Below, piece by piece: positions 58,601-64,000 of a DNA stretch of 64,000 nt. Origin of the DNA: Macrophomina tecta (lineage: Eukaryota; Ascomycota; Dothideomycetes; Botryosphaeriales; Botryosphaeriaceae). The first letter of the stretch is position 1, and every line of letters begins with the position of its first letter. The notes beneath the pieces were generated by a model. That model did no database searches, was not told the DNA's origin, and was given only the letters and a program-made list of their open reading frames with translations. The translations under genes were made by a program, and so were the position numbers. Where the stretch lies: positions 2,852,001 through 2,916,000 of the forward strand of contig JAKSGN010000005.1 of the NCBI GenBank assembly GCA_024180945.1, in the 5' to 3' direction.

Positions 58601-59103
58601 ATGGCTACGATCCATGCTTCAACGCCCCGTTGTCCATGAGTCTTGAAACGCGCTTCCCGGACCTTGTGTTTGTGCGCTGGACCGTCTGGAACTCAGCTGA
58701 CGGCAAGACCGTCAGCAGCAGCAACGCACCCCTTGCGACCTTCACTGCCAAACTCAGCAGCTTGCAGCAGGGCTACCGCCATCTGCCTTTGTACAATTCT
58801 CATGGCGACCAGTACATGTTCTCGACGCTCTTCTGCAAAATCAAGAAGGCTGATCACGTGGACATTGAGCAAAACATGCAGATGCAGCACCACTACGCTA
58901 ACGCTGCAGCGGCTGCGTGCCAGTCGGAGCCGCCCAGTCCGCCACTGGAAGCCACACGCTCGAGCAAGCGCGAGTTCTTCCAGCGCGTCTTTTCTCGCAC
59001 CCCGTCAAACCACAAGCGCAGGGAGCGAGAAGCTCGTGAGCGCGAGAATGGCGACACGCACAGCACGATAAGCCGCAGCTCAACAATGGAGTCACTGAAG
59101 TAA
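55618..59103 (+). CDS. PLC1: Phosphoinositide-specific phospholipase C (PLC-delta type)
   Basis: Hydrolyses PtdIns(4,5)P2 to inositol trisphosphate and diacylglycerol, feeding inositol polyphosphate and Ca2+/PKC signalling. The single exon codes for 1161 aa, longer than yeast Plc1 because of an N-terminal Ser/Pro-rich extension of about 230 residues. A PH-like domain lies at about 240-345 ([40 protein letters not shown]) and an EF-hand-like region at about 385-500. The X domain at about 534-680 has [20 protein letters not shown] (first catalytic His in SSHNTY), [31 protein letters not shown] (second His) and [17 protein letters not shown] Ser-rich linker of about 100 residues precedes the Y domain at about 780-900 ([50 protein letters not shown]). 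The C2 domain (about 915-1070) contains [20 protein letters not shown] and [11 protein letters not shown]. The tail is Arg/Ser/Glu-rich. All core catalytic motifs are present. Confidence 0.96.
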   Translation: [1161 protein letters not shown]

Positions 59104-62100
59104 TTTCAGCGTCATTACTCCATCATCTTGTATTACCATTATCAACGACCCACGACCACGAACCCAAGAAAACATAAAGTCACCAATAGTGATGTCCCAT
59201 TTTTCACTACTCCGCATCAAAATTCACCGGCGTTCCACGGCTGCATCAGCGATTATTGTCTTTCTCAACGCACTTTCCCGTAATGATACCGGGAGAGCTT
59301 GCAAAGCATTGGAAAGGGTTTACCAAGGGGCATCCGCATTGTATTCATCGTCATCGGCAACAGCATAGCTTCGCTCCCATAAGCTCGACCGATCCGTAGG
59401 TCCGCTTTGTTTAAAGTTGCTGTTGTAATTTCGGCCTTTGTCATCGCGAGATCAAGAGAGAAGAGGTCCCCGCTCGTTTGTACAAGTTTGCTTTTTAACT
59501 TTCGATTATACCCCTTTCCCCCGAAATTTTTCCTCCACCCGTTGTTTAATGGGTCCTCTCGCCGGCGTATTTTGGAGAGCGAAATCGACGCACGACTCAT
59601 TCTGCCTTGAGTTTTGCGTCATTGTGTTTGCGACATAGACTTGGTGTGCGCGTTTTGTCTTGATTTGCATTCGGGAACCCGGCCCATGGTTACCCTGCAT
59701 CATCATCATTCGCTTTTCACCCGTTGAGCAACATACACCAAAAAAAGACCTCTCGCTACTTTCGATCTCTTTTTTTTTTCCTCTTTTTTTTTTTCAATGA
59801 CGAACTCTGCCAGCTAAGGGCTCATTTCGTCCTCATTTTTCTTTGTCACTGCGTATTCATCATTTTCCATTTTACTTCTTGTCTCAATTACTCTCCCAGA
59901 GGAGGCCCGGTGCTTCTTGGGACATCTCGGTTTTTGTCATCATACGTGTGTATTCATTTGCATTGGGTGGAGCAAGTCTTGTTTTCATCGTTCTGTCTCG
60001 CAGGTTAGCCAGTATACCCCCTTAGTGCTTCTGTATTTTTTTGCAGCGTACGCTTGGCTACGCAGGGAGAAGAGGTGGCCTTCGCATATTGGGAATAGCA
60101 AGACTGGGCATGGGAAGGGTTGGGGTGGTTGGCAGGCTTGTTGAACAATTTGCAATGATGGTTTGGCTGCGCATCGCAAAAAGAAAGCGCAAGGGGGTTG
60201 TGGGGTTTCCACAACACAAAGGGGGCATTAAAGGGGGGTTTTTATTGGTTGGGCTTGGGTCAAGGCTGGGGGCAGATAGGAGGGAAGCAAAAGGGATGGG
60301 TAGGCAGATGAGATGAAATGATAATCATGATGGTTGTGGCTCGACAAGATTTTGGACGGCCGGCCTGACGAGACAAAGTCAAAGGACATCTTCACCCGTT
60401 TCGCATACAGAGTCTTTGCTATTGCGCTGACGTCTTCGTGTTGGCTTTACTCCTGTTGAGCGAGCATAGTTGCGACCTTTGCTTATCTTTGCGTTGCTTG
60501 AGTGCTCGGCACGACTCTGCGCATTTGTCTTCTTTCTGTTGCCCCTCGGAGCCTCTTTCTTTCCCTTCTTCGTGGGTCACAATGCCCTCCTGCCCTTTGT
60601 TGAACTGTGTGTAGCCTTTGAGAGGAGAGGGTCCACCGAAACCGGCCGTGCCGGCGCTCGTTCATCGGTACTTTGCGGATTTGCACCGTGACTTTCCTTT
60701 TCTCTTCCTGCCCGCCCACATGCCCACTCTTTTTGCCTTCTAGCGTTTGTTCGCTTATACACCGCTTATTGTATCCTCCTTCCAATCAGCACACAGGAGG
60801 GGCAAACGGGCTTCCCAGAAGGAATCGATGTGGCTGTGCTCTTCGCGGCTCTCTCTTCCTCTCCACCCCGAATTTTTTTTTTTCGCGTATCCCACATGAA
60901 GCGGTGGGAAAGGACGAGTCACCGAGAGCGGCATGTTACTTCTGGCCATTGCCGACAGCCGGTGGAAGGAATGCATGCCGGGATTGGAAGAAGCAGAAGG
61001 AGAATCCTTTCGGATGGCCGGGTAGCCGTTTGCAAGGACTCTCTGCTCGATTACACGACATCCAAAACTGTATAGATCACCTTCCCTGTCAGGCTACCCG
61101 AGTTTTCCGTCTTGGGAGCTACCGTATCGTCATGCGCTTGGTGTCAGTTTATTTTTATTTTCTCTCTTTTGCGTCCTCCCCACATACGCTGCCCTATCGT
61201 ATCCGTCGTGCTCGCATGGGGAAGGAATAGATAGCCCTGCCAAGAATGCAGGGGAGGACGGAGTTGGTGGAAAGGGGAGATGGAAGCGAGTACGGCGTTG
61301 CGGAGAGTGAGGGACGTATGGATCCTACCGGAGCTCACTACGTACACCGTTCTCCATCACCACGAAGGCCAAGACAATTGGAAGAAGACTGAATGAGCCG
61401 ATGATCCTTATTCCCTTTCCGTTCTTGCCGTCTTGGATTCCAGTGAAGCGTCTCCGTTCTCTCTGCTTCTCTTCATTTTTGGCGCCACTTTTGCGAGGTG
61501 AGGTTGCGTTCGTGTATGCGGTCTAACGAGTCGCGCAGACGCAAGACGCAGGACGCGGGCCGCGGACGCGAATACCTGCAGCGGTTCCTACATTGCTCCT
61601 TTCGATTTTCCCGCTCGGTTGCCTTTTCCTCTTCGCTGGGCGTGCGCAGTTGTGCATGTGTGCGACATGTTTACGACAGCCGTTGTCAGCTTGACCTCTG
61701 CGCGGAGAGAGCTGAAGCCTCGTCCCGGACGCAGATGCCCGGGTAATATTGATTGCATTCACGTCCGGGCAGTTTGGCTTCCAACGGACCACGCAAAGTT
61801 CGCACCTGCCGCAGCCGCTGTCGTCTACACCGACTTGGTACTTTTGCGCTGCCCCGCGGCGTCAGAACAGAACCCCTCCCCAATATTGCACAACTCCATT
61901 GCATCTATTTTGGTACCTTTGCTGTTCCCGCCACCCACCCCCCCAACCGGGGGATGACGGTTCGACGTCGACCCCGCTCTTTCTGATTCTTCATGCGCCG
62001 CGCCTCTCCATCCTGCTCGCCTCACACTGCCGTTTGCAGTTGAGAGAGACGCGCGCGCGAGCGAGCGCATTAACGGGGGGGGCAAGATTATCACGGGTGG

Positions 62101-63815
62101 CGGTGAGGGAGGAGGTGAGAGAGAGCCCCTCCAGAGGAGAAAGAGGGGCCAACCGAAACTCCTTCCTGCACAGTTGCGGGGGAAGAGGAGGAAGGAGGCG
62201 GCACAGGGCAATGCCGAGAATGAGCGCGAACAGATGCGGGAGGGCTTGCATGCCGGAAGAGGGAAGGACAGGGTCGAGGGCAACGGAGACGTGCAGCACG
62301 GGGACGTCTGGCTCCTGCGCACGGGGAGGTGGTGGGAGGGAGGGAGAAGGTGGATCAAGGGCAAGCGGGCCAAGGGCATTGCCGTTTATGGGGTAGCGAA
62401 AAAGGGATGGGAGGGCATCGTGAAAAAGACACAGGAAGAGGGGGCGGTGCTGAGCAGTGAGAGGAAGGTCGATGGTGCATATGCAATGCGTGCATTGGTG
62501 GCATGCAGCTGCGGCAGGAGGCGGCGGCGGCGGCGGCGACGGCGGGGCCACGAAATGGTCGACCCGCTGGGGGAACTGTGCACCGAGAGCACGGGGAGAG
62601 GAGGAAAAGGGCAATAAGGGCAGAGTGCACGGAGATGGCCCGGAGAGGGGTTTCTGCTTGCATATCGTGCTTTGAAGGCACGGACTTGGTGCATGTGTAT
62701 GTTTGAAAGGGAGGTTCGGCATGGCTATGAGTTCGCCCTTTTCACGTGGAGCAAAGCTGCTTGGAACGCGTAGTTAAGGAGTACGGGATGATGAAAGCAG
62801 TAATCAGGTTGGTGGCTATTCGAGGGAAAAGGAAAAAAAAAGAAAAAAAAAAAGGCCGGCGAGCTATTGCTTGCATCTTCCCTTGTACTGCACATAAAGA
62901 TTAACCTGCGTCAGGAGATAGAAGGAAGATGTGCGTGTATCCTGATTCTCTGCGCCTTTTACTGCTATGGGGACTGTCGTTGTCCATCGCTATCAAGACG
63001 ATGTGTCAGACCGTTCTTCCCAGTTTGCTTGCTGGCATCGAAGTGAGTGGCCGCCCAAACTACGTCAGCTGCGTTGTGGGAGGGGGAGGAGCAAGAGACA
63101 GAGTTCGGATCAACGTGCATGCATGCACTCGAAACGGCGCCGGGACCGACAAAGCACGAGCATGTCTGCGACATCGACGATGAGGGGAGAATGAAATTCG
63201 GAACATCCCTTGGGTTACCTGCGAACCTATGAGATGTCAAGCGCAGCCTATCTTTTGCTCTTTTGCCGGCTTCATTGCCAGTGATAGTGAGGCGTGATAC
63301 CTCCACGTGCCCCTGGGCGACAGTGACAACAAGGCATCCAGCAGGGCGAGGATCTCGGTGCTTCTCCCGCTCGGGGGAATAACACATTCTTGAAGAACAC
63401 CTTGTGGAGTCGCGACGCGGTCTGCACAGTGACTTGGGGTTTATCCAATGGATTTGCTCGATAGAATGAGGCTGGAGGAGTCTCCGATAGGATTTCCACA
63501 TTTGATCTACCATACAGATCAAGTCAAGGCGCAGCGCCCCCCCAAAAGATGTCCTACAACCGGTTAGACGACAGGACGGGGAGGAGATGAACCCGCTCTT
63601 TAAAGCTGCGGTTCTCGCGGCAAGACTGGCGTTTCTTGAGGCAAATTAAAAATTAATGCGGTAGAGTTCAGTAGCGTCGCGGGACAAGGCAGGTCGGGAG
63701 TAGCCGTTAGGCGGCATTGAAAGGGAAAAGAGGGACGTCCCGTCGGTTTAGCGGGTAGCGCGCAGACTTGGCATGTGTGATGGAGGCATGGATGCACTTT
63801 GTTGTTGAAGAGGTG
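59104..63815. other. Gene-poor 4.7 kb region
   Basis: It starts with the PLC1 3' UTR and continues with T-rich stretches (59760-59800) and, around 62040-62620, a purine-rich GGGAGG/GGAAGG block with GGC-repeats near 62520. Long open frames on both strands in 61.7-62.7 kb follow the purine/pyrimidine bias and show no motif. No gene is supported. Confidence 0.45.
63738..63790 (+). other. tRNA-like 5' half (possible tRNA relic)
   Basis: The segment contains TTTAGCGGGTAGCGCGC, close to a tRNA D-arm with the A-box pattern. A near anticodon stem-loop CAGAC-TTGGCAT-GTGTG follows (four of five pairs; GGC in the anticodon position would be Ala). No T-arm or matching acceptor strand follows, so it is not a functional tRNA as seen. 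Confidence 0.25.
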
Positions 63816-63956
63816 CTATTTACCAACCACCTTCTCGGAATCCAAAGTTAATGGCGTCTCTGCCGTGGGCTGAATAGTCGCATACCCCCTCATCCTGCAC
63901 AGTTCGAACAGTTCGATCGTGGGCTCGGTCTTGAACACGCTGTGCCTGAAGGCGCG
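63816..63956 (-). CDS. Last exon of an unidentified gene (partial)
   Basis: A minus-strand stretch of 46 codons plus TAG reads protein-like: RAFRHSVFKTEPTIELFELC then RMRGYATIQPTAETPLTLDS and EKVVGK. It begins directly after a GCATTAG acceptor. The upstream intron and remaining exons lie beyond 64000. I do not recognise the family. The short length leaves room for chance, but the amino-acid composition and clean acceptor are better than in other frames here. Confidence 0.45.
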   Translation of the reverse strand, partial: RAFRHSVFKTEPTIELFELCRMRGYATIQPTAETPLTLDSEKVVGK

Positions 63957-64000
63957 CTAATGCATGTGCTTGCCAGACTTTTCACCAGGGTCGTACAACG

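Noticed and set aside
61749..62720. Two opposed frames of 215 and 243 aa
   Set aside because: They mirror a purine-rich strand bias (Arg/Gly/Glu on one strand, Pro/Ser/Leu on the other) without family features.
1..64000. CRISPR array, bacterial operon, prophage, or biosynthetic gene cluster
   Set aside because: No regularly spaced repeats, no polyketide or peptide synthetase or cluster-type enzymes; all recognised genes are ordinary eukaryotic housekeeping or signalling genes with introns.

Overview
This 64 kb window is nuclear DNA of a filamentous ascomycete (Pezizomycotina; a dothideomycete is my best guess, with low confidence). The evidence is short introns of about 45-190 nt with GTRAGT-type donors and YAG acceptors, fungus-only protein families (a GT15 mannosyltransferase, a Ste2 pheromone receptor, the WTGG family, a GLEYA adhesin relic, a Tul1/DscA-type ligase), and a spliced class II tRNA-Leu. 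Reading frames are intact across several kb, and there are no bacterial operons, ribosome-binding sites or CRISPR arrays.

Left part (1-24 kb), gene-dense housekeeping: after about 2.1 kb with no recognisable gene come SNF4 (AMPK/SNF1 gamma, -), a Ptc-type PP2C phosphatase (-), VPS2 (ESCRT-III, -) divergent from FZO1 (mitofusin, +), a DUF4604/KIAA1143-like small basic protein (-) divergent from a GT15 alpha-1,2-mannosyltransferase (+), an unknown 778-aa single-pass membrane protein (+), a RanBP1/Yrb1 homologue (+) and the YEATS-domain subunit TAF14 (+).

Middle part (24-35 kb): a spliced tRNA-Leu(AAG) with an AT-richer, repeat-bearing flank, a GH47 class I alpha-mannosidase (+) convergent with a TUL1/DscA-like RING E3 ligase of the secretory pathway (-), a decayed GLEYA-type adhesin (pseudogene) and a STE2-type alpha-pheromone receptor (+). 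The GT15 enzyme, GH47 mannosidase and Tul1 ligase all act in the secretory pathway. Ste2, SNF1 gamma, PP2C and PLC are signalling proteins. I see no dedicated gene cluster.

Right part (35-64 kb), gene-poor: a stretch of about 9.5 kb rich in microsatellites and homopolymers has no supported gene. It is followed by a mitochondrial-type HAD phosphatase (YKR070W/CECR5-like, -), a fungus-specific WTGG-family protein whose 3' half is scattered over several frames (probable decay), a 4 kb GC-rich gap, an intronless phosphoinositide-specific phospholipase C (PLC1, +), and a gap of about 4.7 kb ending with the last exon of an unidentified minus-strand gene that leaves the window.

I found no convincing novel multi-gene system. 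The best leads are the broken GLEYA adhesin beside the mating receptor, the frame-broken WTGG gene, the unknown 778-aa membrane protein, and the long microsatellite-rich desert next to STE2. Exon boundaries were derived by hand from splice consensus and phase. No database search was run.
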